Part shown: one piece after another, positions 1 to 8,172 of the stretch
How positions within the stretch are numbered: position 1 is the stretch's first letter
How the letters are laid out: each line of letters opens with the position of its first letter
Assembly: GCA_958426095.1 (NCBI GenBank)
Contig: CATZYB010000001.1
Coordinates: 1 to 45,667, forward strand
Direction: 5' to 3'
Source of the DNA: an uncultured Lachnospiraceae bacterium
Lineage (GTDB): Bacteria > Bacillota > Clostridia > Lachnospirales > Lachnospiraceae
Length of the DNA: 45,667 nucleotides
Translations under genes and position numbers: made by a program
The notes under the pieces: generated by a model
The model's database searches: none
Seen by the model: the letters and a program-made list of their open reading frames with translations, nothing else
What the model was told of the DNA's origin: nothing

Positions 1-1
1 G

Positions 2-1456
2 GATCAGGCTTTTATTAACCGCTGGGGTGGGGAAGTTTATTATGATAATTATACTATCTATGTGAATGAACGCATTGGATTTGACAATGGAATAAGGGTA
101 GAAATCGGGTTAAACTGTGAATCTATTGAGGCAGAAATTGACATGTCCAGTGTGACTACGAGAATCGTCCCGACATCCTATAATGGTTACGGTATGAATG
201 GCGCATATCCATGGGTGGATAGTCCATTAATCAACCATTATCCGGTAATCTATACTAAAACAGTAGAGTTCTCGGAAGTGAAAATGCGCGAAGACGCCAG
301 TGATTCGGACGACGATACTGTCATCATATGCGACACCCAGGAGCAGTTGAATGCAGCGTTAGAAAAGAAATGTCAGGAATTATTTGAAACCGGAATTGAC
401 AAGCCGACAAGCAATTACAAGGTAGACCTTATTGATTTATCCAAAACAGAAGAGTATAAAGACTTGAAGAATCTGGAAACGGTAGGGTTAGGTGATACAG
501 CTCATTGCAAAAATCTGGAACTTGACATTGAAACTGACGGAAGAGTTATAAAAGTTTCATACGATTGCATAGGAGAAAAAAATGACTCCGTCGAAATAGG
601 CGATTTTGTCTATAATTATATAAATGACTTGGAAGCGGCGCTGAATCGGGTGGATGAGGCCATAAATCAAAATGGAACAGTAAAAGCGGAGAAAGTTGCG
701 GGAATATTGGATGGCATAAGGACACAGATGCGTGCCCAAGCTACCGCGGCACAACCGTCTGCTGTCCGGGCCACGATATTTGAGGACTTGAATCCTAACT
801 CGCCGACCTATGGCGCCTTATGCCTTGGAACAATGGGATTCCAAATCGCTTACCAGCGGACGGCAGATGGCCGGGAATGGGATTGGAGGACTTTTGGAAC
901 TGGTAAAGGTTTTTTTGCTGACTTTATCACAGCGGGCACCATGCTTGCCGATCGTGTCCGAGCGGGGAAATTGCAATCCCAGGATTTTGTCGAGGGAATG
1001 AGTGGTTTTGAACTTGACTTAGATACTGGAATCATTACATTTTACGATTCGGATGAATCGGGGAACGCATCTAAATTAGTATTTGCCAATGGAGGACTTA
1101 CAATCACAAATCTTAACGATGACTCAGATGGAAAAGTCAGTATTCGGTACCAGCAAGTTGGAGATAACTACTATCCAATCATCAGCGGTTCCGATGGTGA
1201 CCATGGCTACAGCATGAATCAGAACGCCCTGATCTATATGATTGGGACACTGATTAAGACGTCTATAGGTATTTCCGGTGAAAAAGGATATGTAAATACC
1301 GAAGACCTTATAATAAATGAATCTATCCGCGTTAGAGGACAATATGGCTTAACCGGCCGGGCTGAATTCTCGGACGGATCATACATGCAGTATGTTTGTG
1401 GCTCACTGGTCGGCGGCTATACAACCGAAGGCGGTGAGATAAAATGTCATGGATAA
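2..1456 (+). CDS. Phage tail-tip endopeptidase / tail spike protein, 5' end missing
   Basis: The reading frame is open from the left edge of the window, so the gene starts outside; the GTG at 62 is only an internal codon. The visible part, about 484 residues, resembles the C-terminal half of prophage minor structural proteins of the Prophage_tail (tail endopeptidase) type that form the tail tip of siphophages of Gram-positive hosts. Typical signs are the W-G-G-E-V-Y-Y-D-N start, a stretch predicted to be helical (roughly residues 205-250 of the visible part) and a segment reading G-F-F-A-D-F-I-T-A-G-T-M-L-A-D followed by beta-rich sequence. It overlaps the following lysin gene by 13 bases, so the two are probably translated together. 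The family is inferred from similarity I recognise; the exact enzymatic part would lie outside the window. Confidence 0.75.
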   Translation, partial: DQAFINRWGGEVYYDNYTIYVNERIGFDNGIRVEIGLNCESIEAEIDMSSVTTRIVPTSYNGYGMNGAYPWVDSPLINHYPVIYTKTVEFSEVKMREDASDSDDDTVIICDTQEQLNAALEKKCQELFETGIDKPTSNYKVDLIDLSKTEEYKDLKNLETVGLGDTAHCKNLELDIETDGRVIKVSYDCIGEKNDSVEIGDFVYNYINDLEAALNRVDEAINQNGTVKAEKVAGILDGIRTQMRAQATAAQPSAVRATIFEDLNPNSPTYGALCLGTMGFQIAYQRTADGREWDWRTFGTGKGFFADFITAGTMLADRVRAGKLQSQDFVEGMSGFELDLDTGIITFYDSDESGNASKLVFANGGLTITNLNDDSDGKVSIRYQQVGDNYYPIISGSDGDHGYSMNQNALIYMIGTLIKTSIGISGEKGYVNTEDLIINESIRVRGQYGLTGRAEFSDGSYMQYVCGSLVGGYTTEGGEIKCHG

Positions 1457-2541
1457 GCCGTTGGGGGAGCGGTTATTACTCAGACGTCATGGAACGGTTT
1501 GGAACGGCCCAGTGTAATAACGCTAACCTGATCTATACATATCTTGCCGCACACGGTTTTACGTCACGAAATGCCATTATGGCTATGTTAGGTAACATGA
1601 TGACCGAATCTTACTTAAATCCGGGCCAGTGGCAGCATGGCTATAATCCGTATGATGGGAATCAGTATAACGGCATGGGTTTGGCCGGGTGGACGCCATA
1701 TTGGCGTATCACGGATTGGCTGACAAGCCATGGGTATGATCTAAACGACCCGGAATCCTATGGATACGGGATGTTGGACAAGTTAATCGAGGAGTGCTTT
1801 GACGCGCAGGAAGTAACATGGATAGCTACATCAAGCTATCCTATTTCTTTCGCCGAGTTTGCCATGGACACCACCCATGACATTGAATGGCTGGCCAATG
1901 CCTTTTTATATAACTATGAGCGTCCGGCAACGACGCCGCAGCCAGCCAGAGCCGAACAGGCCAAGAAGTGGTCAGAGATCCTTCCGGAAACACCGGGAGG
2001 GACATTTGCACCGAGGCTGTCTATCTATGAACCAACGGATATGAGCGATGCTGAAAGCGAAGCGTACAAATATTATTTCGGTGAAAATCTGTATTACCGT
2101 TATGGATACGGTATCGCTAACTGTACAGCCTATGCCGCCGGGCGATGGTATGAGATTACCGGAAGTTACCCGGATTTTACAGCCGGTACGGGAAATGCCA
2201 ATGAATGGTATGCTGACGCTATAGACAAGGGGTATGAGGTCGGCCAGACACCGAGACTTGGAGCCATTGCCTGTTTTGGATACACGCCAGGCGGACACGT
2301 ATGTGTGGTAGAGCAGATCAATGATGACGGAAGCTTCGTGGTATCAAATTCAGCTTGGAATTCGGATGGAGAAATGAACATACCGCCATCGGGGATGTTT
2401 AATGGTTTTCCGTGTTTTTATCTGACGACTTATACAGGGACGCCGGGGAACCAGTTCCAGGGATTTATTTACCCGCCAAACATTTTTACGCCACCGGCGC
2501 CGCCAAAGAAGATAGCATTTGTGCGGTGGATTCCGGGATAG
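1444..2541 (+). CDS. Phage tail lysin: lysozyme-like domain plus CHAP domain
   Basis: A 365-residue peptidoglycan hydrolase. Residues about 20-165 look like the Phage_lysozyme2 (tail lysozyme) domain, with the sequence G-N-M-M-T-E-S-Y-L-N-P whose Glu55 is the likely catalytic acid. Residues about 205-345 look like a CHAP amidase/endopeptidase domain with the expected Cys227 (in N-C-T-A-Y) and His285 (in G-G-H-V-C-V-V). Two-domain lysins of this kind usually sit on the tail tip and open the wall during infection; the separate amidase near 9.4 kb next to the holin is the better candidate for lysis at the end of the cycle. The ATG is preceded by GAAGGCGGTGAG and overlaps the end of the upstream gene. 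No signal peptide is seen. Confidence 0.85.
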   Translation: MSWISRWGSGYYSDVMERFGTAQCNNANLIYTYLAAHGFTSRNAIMAMLGNMMTESYLNPGQWQHGYNPYDGNQYNGMGLAGWTPYWRITDWLTSHGYDLNDPESYGYGMLDKLIEECFDAQEVTWIATSSYPISFAEFAMDTTHDIEWLANAFLYNYERPATTPQPARAEQAKKWSEILPETPGGTFAPRLSIYEPTDMSDAESEAYKYYFGENLYYRYGYGIANCTAYAAGRWYEITGSYPDFTAGTGNANEWYADAIDKGYEVGQTPRLGAIACFGYTPGGHVCVVEQINDDGSFVVSNSAWNSDGEMNIPPSGMFNGFPCFYLTTYTGTPGNQFQGFIYPPNIFTPPAPPKKIAFVRWIPG

Positions 2542-2558
2542 AAGGAAGGTGAAAAAAA

Positions 2559-3491
2559 GTGGACAAACACATCGTAGAGGCTTATGTGTTTCGGAGTGAT
2601 CTAAAGCAGACCATCTATTATACCCAGGGCACCGATGCGCTGCCTATATTATTTATGTTTAAAGACTATGATATTCCGGCCGGGACCTCGGTCGGAGTCT
2701 TTGTCGAGAAACCGTCTAAAAAGGGTGTCCAGTCAACATCAGCTGCGTTAAATATCGATGAAAATTCTGTGCTGGTCGATATGGACAGGCAGATGGTCGC
2801 CGAGATCGGGACAGCTTATATGCAGCTCCGGCTGACAAAAGGCGGAAAAGAACTTTTTACGTTTATTCAGCCGATCTGTGTGGAGCGCAGCGCGACACCG
2901 ATCGTCAGCGAGAACGGGATGCCATTTTTGGATGAGGCTATTGCCAAGATGGGAGAAGCCACAGAGGACACAAAGGCTGCGGCCAAGGATGCCCGCGAAG
3001 CAATAGCTACCATGGAACAGAAAGCGGTGAATGGTGACTTTTCGGCCAGTATCACAGTCGGTGAGGTTATCAATGGAGAACCGGGAAGTGCGGCTGTAGT
3101 CAAAAATTCCGGGACTAAGAAGGATGCCGTCTTTGATTTTGTTATTCCGATCGGCCCGCAAGGACCGAGTGGAGTTATGGCGCCATCTGCGGGGATGTAT
3201 TGTTTGCGGATAGACCCAGCCACGGGGGACCTGTGGGTCGATTATCCAGACGGCACGGATCCGCCGGATTTTAGATATGACAACGAAACCGGAAATCTCT
3301 ATTACGACATAGAAAGGGAGGATGGCACTGTGGCATCATTGCTTATTGGAAATGTAAGGAATCCGCTCATCAATAATACGACGACATCGACTCCGGGTCA
3401 GGGCGCTCTGGATGCCGCGGCCGGAAAAGCATTGCAGGATGAAGTCGATGAAATCAAAGAAACTTTGAAAAACGTATTATCAATACAATAA
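2559..3491 (+). CDS. BppU-like phage baseplate upper protein
   Basis: A 310-residue structural protein. The first 110 residues (V-E-A-Y-V-F-R-S-D-L-K-Q-T-I onward) match the pattern of the BppU N-terminal domain, which attaches receptor-binding proteins to the baseplate in lactococcal-type phages. A short helical linker rich in Ala, Glu and Lys follows (about 125-155), then a region with G-E-P-G-S-A-A and G-P-Q-G-P-S-G, as in collagen-like or head-to-tail linker segments of fibre proteins, and a final helical end. The start is GTG at 2559, chosen because AAGGAAGGTG sits immediately upstream. It lies between the tail lysin and the Ig-like proteins, as expected of a tail module. The family call rests on recognised sequence pattern only. 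Confidence 0.7.
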   Translation: MDKHIVEAYVFRSDLKQTIYYTQGTDALPILFMFKDYDIPAGTSVGVFVEKPSKKGVQSTSAALNIDENSVLVDMDRQMVAEIGTAYMQLRLTKGGKELFTFIQPICVERSATPIVSENGMPFLDEAIAKMGEATEDTKAAAKDAREAIATMEQKAVNGDFSASITVGEVINGEPGSAAVVKNSGTKKDAVFDFVIPIGPQGPSGVMAPSAGMYCLRIDPATGDLWVDYPDGTDPPDFRYDNETGNLYYDIEREDGTVASLLIGNVRNPLINNTTTSTPGQGALDAAAGKALQDEVDEIKETLKNVLSIQ

Positions 3492-3512
3492 TATTTCGAG
3501 GAGGAAATAAAC

Positions 3513-4397
3513 ATGTCAGTAAACACAGTAAAATATACATTTCAGGGACAGACCTATGATTTGACGTACAACTCAGAAACGGGTAAATATGAGGGAACAA
3601 TTCCGGCACCTGCAAAATCCAGTTATTCGCAGGCAGATCATAAATACGGCGGAACAGTTGTGGCCACAGACGATGCGGGGAATAAAACGACAGTAAGCGA
3701 GACCCACAGCACATTGGGAGAGAGTTTAAAAATCAGAGTCCTGGAGAAGGTAGCGCCAGTTATTACGATTACTTATCCAACAGCATCTGCGTTTATTACT
3801 AATGCCAATCCGGAAATCGCATTTAAGGTTACGGATGATGATTCTGGCGTAAATGCAGATACAATTAAACTTACTGTAGACGGTCAGGAAGTTACGATTA
3901 CAAAAACATCGGTCACCGGCGGATACGAGTGCAAATATACTCCAGCTACGGCACTGTCCGACGGCGAACATACGATTGCAGTTAATGCATCGGATAATGA
4001 TGGCAATGTCGCTGCGGCGAAGAGCGTGACATTTACCGTCGACACCGTTCCACCGACATTGTCTGTGACAAATCCGACAGACGGTCTTGTAACAAACGAA
4101 GAAACATTGACAGTAACAGGTATCACTAATGACGTCACATCAAAACCGGTAACAGTGACCGTAAATGGACAGAGTACGACCGTCAATGCAGATGGTTCGT
4201 TCAGTAAGACAATTACGCTGACATCTGGATCAAATGTTATTACAGTAGTAGCCACCGACAAGGCAGGCAAGAAGACCACAATAACCAGAAATGTCACATT
4301 GGATACGGGCGCACCAGTGATTCAGGCGATCACCATTACTCCAAATCCAGTAGATGCCGGTCAGACATTTATCATCTCTGTAGAGGTGACAGATTAA
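3513..4397 (+). CDS. Phage protein with Ig-like domains
   Basis: A 294-residue protein made almost wholly of Ig-like beta-sandwich repeats. After a short N-terminal domain (1-80) come repeats near 85-175 (I-T-Y-P-T ... F-T-V-D-T-V-P-P), 176-265 (L-S-V-T-N-P-T-D-G ... N-V-T-L-D-T-G-A-P) and a truncated third unit ending in I-T-P-N-P-V-D-A-G. The D-T-V-P-P and D-T-G-A-P joints are typical of bacterial Ig-like (Big) domains. GAGGAGG precedes the ATG. Ig-like domains on phage particles are often surface decorations that bind carbohydrate or mucus; that role is inference. It is followed by two short genes, one of which also shows an Ig-like pattern, and by a 54-residue gene that repeats its last motif. 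Confidence 0.75.
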   Translation: MSVNTVKYTFQGQTYDLTYNSETGKYEGTIPAPAKSSYSQADHKYGGTVVATDDAGNKTTVSETHSTLGESLKIRVLEKVAPVITITYPTASAFITNANPEIAFKVTDDDSGVNADTIKLTVDGQEVTITKTSVTGGYECKYTPATALSDGEHTIAVNASDNDGNVAAAKSVTFTVDTVPPTLSVTNPTDGLVTNEETLTVTGITNDVTSKPVTVTVNGQSTTVNADGSFSKTITLTSGSNVITVVATDKAGKKTTITRNVTLDTGAPVIQAITITPNPVDAGQTFIISVEVTD

Positions 4398-4401
4398 GCC
4401 T

Positions 4402-4677
4402 ATGGTTCAGCGAGTGTTCGGCAGAGCCAATGGGATCGAGATTGCATTCGAACATCAAGAAGGGGACTGGTGGTGCGCCACCGTCCCCTCAAATCTGGAA
4501 GGCGAGTACATTGTCGATGTGTATGCAGAGGATGAGGCTGGAAATGTGGCCTATAAATGCAAGATGCTGTTTGCGATATGTGGTCACGTACTGCAGGCCT
4601 ATGTTTTGGATTCGGGATACCGTGCGGAGCTGAAGGAAGGGGGATACAACGTTGAGTGTAGAATATGTGGCGGATAA
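4402..4677 (+). CDS. Small phage structural protein with Ig-like pattern
   Basis: A 91-residue protein starting four bases after the Ig-like gene, without a strong Shine-Dalgarno of its own, so it is probably translated by coupling. The middle part (G-E-Y-I-V-D-V-Y-A-E-D-E-A-G-N-V-A-Y) has the pattern of the last strands of an Ig-like domain, suggesting it is a single-domain accessory tail protein or a split-off domain of its upstream neighbour. The C-terminus has two Cys separated by two residues (C-R-I-C-G-G). The specific function is unknown. Confidence 0.6.
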   Translation: MVQRVFGRANGIEIAFEHQEGDWWCATVPSNLEGEYIVDVYAEDEAGNVAYKCKMLFAICGHVLQAYVLDSGYRAELKEGGYNVECRICGG

Positions 4678-4942
4678 GTATGTTGATTTCGGTGAGAAGA
4701 TCCATCTCCGGTGCGTCATAAGACCGAAATGTGGTCAAAACATCCCTTTTTCAATCCGAAGTGCCCGGTGGGAATTATATAATCCGATGGGGGTGCTGGA
4801 AGCTGAAGGAGAATGCGAGATCAACGGTCATGAGCTGGATACATTGGTACAGCCAAAAGGCACCGGAAGATATAAATTTAAGTATATTTATGAGGTCGCC
4901 GACGAAATATGGGTGGACCCAGTGAGACTGAGGGTGAATTAA
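4652..4942 (+). CDS. Small phage tail-region protein, TTG start
   Basis: A 96-residue protein overlapping the previous gene by 26 bases in another frame. The start is TTG at 4652, chosen because GAAGGAAGGGGG lies about nine bases upstream and no ATG fits. The sequence is rich in aromatic and charged residues with alternating beta-like pattern (W-E-L-Y-N-P-M-G-V-L-E-A-E-G) and no membrane segment. In phages of this group such small proteins between the baseplate and fibre genes are usually structural or head-tail adaptors. I do not recognise a specific family. Confidence 0.6.
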   Translation: MSVEYVADKYVDFGEKIHLRCVIRPKCGQNIPFSIRSARWELYNPMGVLEAEGECEINGHELDTLVQPKGTGRYKFKYIYEVADEIWVDPVRLRVN

Positions 4943-4943
4943 G

Positions 4944-5108
4944 ATGAAAGCAAATATTATCATTGACGGTGTACAGATAACCCCGAATCCGGTGGAAATC
5001 AAAAAGTCATTTACCATATTGGTGGAAACTAAAGATGTAGCTTACGTCCTCGGCGAAGATGCCTATGCTCTGGCAGATATGGACGGGGCTTTGATCCGGA
5101 TAGAATAG
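4944..5108 (+). CDS. 54-residue phage protein with the I-T-P-N-P-V motif
   Basis: A short gene of 54 codons plus stop, beginning one base after the stop of the upstream gene and ending 18 bases before the tail fibre. Its protein begins M-K-A-N-I-I-I-D-G-V-Q-I-T-P-N-P-V-E-I. The I-T-P-N-P-V motif, followed by a beta strand with V-E, is the same as at the very end of the Ig-like protein encoded at 3513-4397. It probably is a mini-domain of the tail structure. It has no strong Shine-Dalgarno, only the AGGGTGAATTA of the preceding gene end, so coupling is likely. Confidence 0.65.
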   Translation: MKANIIIDGVQITPNPVEIKKSFTILVETKDVAYVLGEDAYALADMDGALIRIE

Positions 5109-5126
5109 CAGAATGGAGGAATAAAT

Positions 5127-6425
5127 ATGGCAGAGACAACAACTACCAATGCAATTGAGACAAAGAAGGTCATAGACCTGGAAGAAAAGACAACTCCGGC
5201 CGATGCGGACCTGTTTATGGCCGGAGATTCTGGCACCGCATCATTAAAAAAATTTAAATGGTCCAGTCTTATTGCGGCCATTAAAACAAAGCTTGCAGCG
5301 TGGACTTTTGACACGCTGACAACGACGAACAAGACACTTCCGGGGGCTCTTAATGAGCTAAATAGTAATTTGGGAGAACATAAAACCAGTAGCGATCATG
5401 ATGAACGATATTACCCAAAAACAGATATTGATCTGTTTTTGGAAGGTAAATCGCCAACCTCGCATACACATGACGATCGATACTACAAAGAAGATGAAGT
5501 TGATACAAAGCTTAATACCAAAGCTGCCACTGGAAGTTGGGAATGTGCAACTTTGGCAGACTTTGTCACCAGAGTCAATGAAAGCAATAATGGAAAAACG
5601 TATATCGGACGATGGAAAGATACCGGCGGATGGGGACCAAGAGGAAGCGCCGCATGGTATCATGGTTTCTGCATCCTTCAAAACGCACCTGGCGGGATCA
5701 ACGACATTGATGGTTTTATTGTGTGCCAAAGCAGTACCTACTATTATATAGGATATATAACCGGAACAACCACGCCATCAGCGACCTGGCATCAGATAAC
5801 AAAAGGTGATATCAACGGATATTTGGATAAAATCTATTTAAAAAATAAAGCCATCATATCTGGTGATACAGCACAGTTATTGCAATTATGGGCCTCCGGC
5901 GAATCGGACTATGTATTATGCCTTGGTGTACGGGATAAGACCTGGAACTTGTCTCCATTTAAATCAGGAGCTTTGCAGCTCGGAACATCAAACTATAAAT
6001 GGGGGCAGATATACTCCGCTGTAGCATCCATCAGCACATCCGACCGCAATGAAAAGCACGACATCAAGGAGCTTCCAGCATCCGCAAAAGATTTTATCAT
6101 GAGACTCAATCCTGTGTCATACAAATTCAATGATGGAGAATCGGGACGCTCTCATTATGGCATGATTGCTCAGGACGTTGAAACTTTAATGGCCGACCTC
6201 GGAATATCATCTAAAGATTTTGCTGGTTTTGTTAAGTCACCAAAAACAGAACATATTTTTGATGATGACGGTAAAATCGTTGGCGAAAAAGTCATTGAAG
6301 GAGAATATACTTATGGCCTCCGATATGAAGAATTCATCGCACCATTAATCAAGACAGTACAGATACAGCAGCAGGAAATCAACGGATTAAAAAAATACAT
6401 CCAAGATTCTTTAAGTCAAAAATAA
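5127..6425 (+). CDS. Phage tail fibre, currently expressed form (constant N-terminus plus cassette A, S74 chaperone end)
   Basis: A 432-residue fibre protein with GGAGG upstream of the ATG. Residues 1-77 form a constant start ending in a coiled coil (A-L-N-E). At codon 78 the site CTAAATAGTAA encodes L-N-S and begins cassette A. Cassette A contains H-T-H-D-D-R-Y-Y type fibre repeats, then a region like a pyocin knob (W-E-C-A-T-L-A-D-F ... S-A-T-W-H-Q-I-T). At about 305-430 it ends with a Peptidase_S74 intramolecular chaperone domain (T-S-D-R-N-E-K-H-D-I-K ... Y-G-M-I-A-Q-D-V-E), which normally trims itself off after trimer folding. The same L-N-S codons in the same frame start three silent cassettes downstream, so everything after residue 77 appears exchangeable. 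Inferred role: receptor binding. Confidence 0.88.
   Translation: MAETTTTNAIETKKVIDLEEKTTPADADLFMAGDSGTASLKKFKWSSLIAAIKTKLAAWTFDTLTTTNKTLPGALNELNSNLGEHKTSSDHDERYYPKTDIDLFLEGKSPTSHTHDDRYYKEDEVDTKLNTKAATGSWECATLADFVTRVNESNNGKTYIGRWKDTGGWGPRGSAAWYHGFCILQNAPGGINDIDGFIVCQSSTYYYIGYITGTTTPSATWHQITKGDINGYLDKIYLKNKAIISGDTAQLLQLWASGESDYVLCLGVRDKTWNLSPFKSGALQLGTSNYKWGQIYSAVASISTSDRNEKHDIKELPASAKDFIMRLNPVSYKFNDGESGRSHYGMIAQDVETLMADLGISSKDFAGFVKSPKTEHIFDDDGKIVGEKVIEGEYTYGLRYEEFIAPLIKTVQIQQQEINGLKKYIQDSLSQK
5358..5371 (+). repeat. Recombination site A, in the expressed tail fibre gene
   Basis: Contains the core CTAAATAGTAA (5358-5368) read as L-N-S at codons 78-80 of the fibre. It shares 14 bases, CTAAATAGTAATTT, with site D. 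Upstream of the core it differs from the other three sites (GAG instead of CAA or TAA), as expected for the one site that borders the constant gene part. Confidence 0.8.
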
Positions 6426-6992
6426 TATCACTGTACATACCAAAGCACCAGTATATGTCGCGTCGGCTCCCGCATTATATGCTTTTACCGCAACAACGCC
6501 ATCGGACACCGTTGCCGAAGTGATGACCGTGCTTCCGGCTGATTTAATCTGCACTAAGACATTGGAGATCGTTTTCCCGTAGGCAGTACCAATACTCCCC
6601 GCATTAAAGGTTGCTGCGCCGTCCGTAAATTCAAGTGTCTGATTAGTTACAACAATCATGCAATCATTTGTGCTACCAACAATAATGCGTCTTCTCATTG
6701 CGCTATCCAGTGTATTATTTGTAATTTCTTTCCATTCGCTGATGCCAGCATTGTATTTTTCTCTACAGTAAATATAGCCGTTGTTATATTTTAAAGTTTG
6801 CATCAGGATTCCGTTGGCGCTGATCATCTCTGTAATGAGTTTAAATCCTGTTGAGCTGATCGGAGCGCTTTGAATGGTTGCGATACTGGATGTTAGACAT
6901 GTCCATATTCCAGGCTCCCAGTATTTGTCATCATCTAAATTTGCAGCATGGATAGCATTTATTTTAACAAGATTGTATGTTTTACTATTTAG
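6411..6992 (-). CDS. Silent tail-fibre cassette B (no start codon of its own)
   Basis: Reads on the minus strand from site B, beginning L-N-S-K-T-Y-N-L-V-K, for 193 residues to a TAA. There is no credible start: the TTG twenty-seven bases before the site has no Shine-Dalgarno. Residues 20-100 resemble a fibre knob region (W-E-P-G-I-W-T-C-L ... I-S-E-W-K-E-I-T); the end is Gly/Ala/Val/Thr rich and beta-like. Joined to the constant part it would give a 270-residue fibre. It runs tail to tail with cassette A and overlaps its end by 15 bases. The pattern suggests a receptor-binding module; its target is unknown. Confidence 0.75.
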   Translation of the reverse strand, partial: LNSKTYNLVKINAIHAANLDDDKYWEPGIWTCLTSSIATIQSAPISSTGFKLITEMISANGILMQTLKYNNGYIYCREKYNAGISEWKEITNNTLDSAMRRRIIVGSTNDCMIVVTNQTLEFTDGAATFNAGSIGTAYGKTISNVLVQIKSAGSTVITSATVSDGVVAVKAYNAGADATYTGALVCTVILFLT

Positions 6993-6994
6993 TT
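6979..6994 (-). repeat. Recombination site B, at the start of cassette B
   Basis: Minus-strand copy of the core (6982-6992). It shares the 16 bases AACTAAATAGTAAAAC with site C and lies in inverted orientation to both A and C. The core is in frame with cassette B. Confidence 0.8.
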
Positions 6995-7098
6995 GCCAGG
7001 TGGAGGAATGAAAAAACAATGAGAAAATAATGGCAGCAGAATAGAGAGCATGGAAATTAAGCCCGACTTTGGCCGGACTTTTTTGATTTCAGCCAAGG

Positions 7099-8094
7099 CT
7101 ATGCGCTGAGATATTTTTTATGAGACATGCGGACGTTTTCTTGGCTCACGGAGCAATATATCTGAGTGGTATCAAGTTTTGTGTGGCCAAGGAGGCGACT
7201 GACCTGTTCAATCGGCATACCGCGATTTAAAGCGTTGGTTGCCATGGTCCGGCGGAATCGGTGTGGATGGACATTACTTATACCGGTGCGGTGGCCGAGT
7301 TCCCGAAACATTCGCTCGACACCATTCTTTGATAAACGGCGGTAAGGACGCTGGAGCGATACAAACAGTGCTGGATTGTCATCAGTCCGGCTGTCGAGGT
7401 ACATTTTAAGATATATGCCAGCGGATGGCGTAAAGTAAGTCTCGCGCTCTTTAGAACCTTTGCCAAAAACTGTGACGTCATTGGTGGAGAAATTGACATC
7501 CGATCGGTTCAAGGCCGTCAATTCAGACACACGGACGCCAGTGGAATAGAGGAATTCCATCAGGGCCAGGTCGCGGAGCTGTCCACAGTTGATTTTTAAG
7601 AGTTCACGATCTTCATCGGAAAACGGTTTTTTAATGGTTTTTGGCAGTTTAATGCTGTCGAGTTGAGCGACAGGGTTTGATGAAATGTACCTCTTTTTAT
7701 GTAGCCAGGTAAAAAAGCTGGACAAGGCCGATTGCATATTTTTGATCCGGGAGAAAGATACTTGTCTGAGTTGACGGTATCTTTCGAGATAGCAAATAAA
7801 ATCGTCATCGGTTAGTTCAGCCAGCGGCTTGCTGATGGCGTCCAGAAACATGGTGATGGTCAGACGGTAGTTTTTAAGGGTGTTTGGGCTAAGGCCAGCA
7901 GAACTTTTGGACATAAGAAATTTTTCCATATAAGCATATCCGTCCGGCTGACGGACGATGATATCGGTCTCTTTTTTTGAGATAGAATACTCATATATGG
8001 CCATATGTAATACGGTTTTAAGTCGCCGCATCTGGTCAAAACCCAAGTACGGACACATGGAATCCAGAATTTTATTGATAAGTTCGTTTTTCAT
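7099..8094 (-). CDS. Tyrosine recombinase, probable fibre-cassette invertase
   Basis: A 331-residue enzyme of the phage integrase / XerC-like family. The start at 8094 is fixed by a near-perfect Shine-Dalgarno (AAGGAGGATCACC) just upstream; an open frame continues back to 8346 but is only the antisense of cassette C. Residues about 50-135 form the helical core-binding domain and 155-331 the catalytic domain. All expected catalytic residues are present: Arg188 (T-G-V-R-V-S-E-L), Lys212 or Lys215 (G-K-G-S-K), His278 and Arg281 (H-R-F-R), His304 (L-L-G-H) and Tyr313 (Q-I-Y). It sits between sites B and C inside the fibre locus, not next to a phage end, so it most likely inverts the cassettes, as Rci does. 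An integrase role seems less likely. A minus-strand TATACT before the gene may be its -10 box. Confidence 0.88.
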   Translation of the reverse strand: MKNELINKILDSMCPYLGFDQMRRLKTVLHMAIYEYSISKKETDIIVRQPDGYAYMEKFLMSKSSAGLSPNTLKNYRLTITMFLDAISKPLAELTDDDFICYLERYRQLRQVSFSRIKNMQSALSSFFTWLHKKRYISSNPVAQLDSIKLPKTIKKPFSDEDRELLKINCGQLRDLALMEFLYSTGVRVSELTALNRSDVNFSTNDVTVFGKGSKERETYFTPSAGIYLKMYLDSRTDDNPALFVSLQRPYRRLSKNGVERMFRELGHRTGISNVHPHRFRRTMATNALNRGMPIEQVSRLLGHTKLDTTQIYCSVSQENVRMSHKKYLSA

Positions 8095-8156
8095 GGTGAT
8101 CCTCCTTTGTAGTTGATAAATATAGTATAAATTAAAGTCGGGAGGTATTGAGAGAT

Positions 8157-8172
8157 AACTAAATAGTAAAAC
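8157..8172 (+). repeat. Recombination site C, at the start of cassette C
   Basis: Plus-strand core at 8159-8169. It shares 19 bases, AGAGATAACTAAATAGTAA (8151-8169), with site D in inverted orientation, and 16 bases with site B. The core is in frame with cassette C. Confidence 0.8.

Noticed and set aside
6993..7019. TTG start that would make cassette B a free-standing gene
   Set aside because: No ribosome binding site, and homology-like pattern starts only at the site; the bases before it look like a remnant.
7055..7090. Hairpin followed by TTTTTT between cassette B and the recombinase end
   Set aside because: The stem has several mismatches; a terminator is possible but not well supported.
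7099..8094. Recombinase as the prophage integrase
   Set aside because: It is in the middle of the fibre cassettes, flanked by the repeats, and 3 kb from the prophage end; the integrase is expected outside this window.
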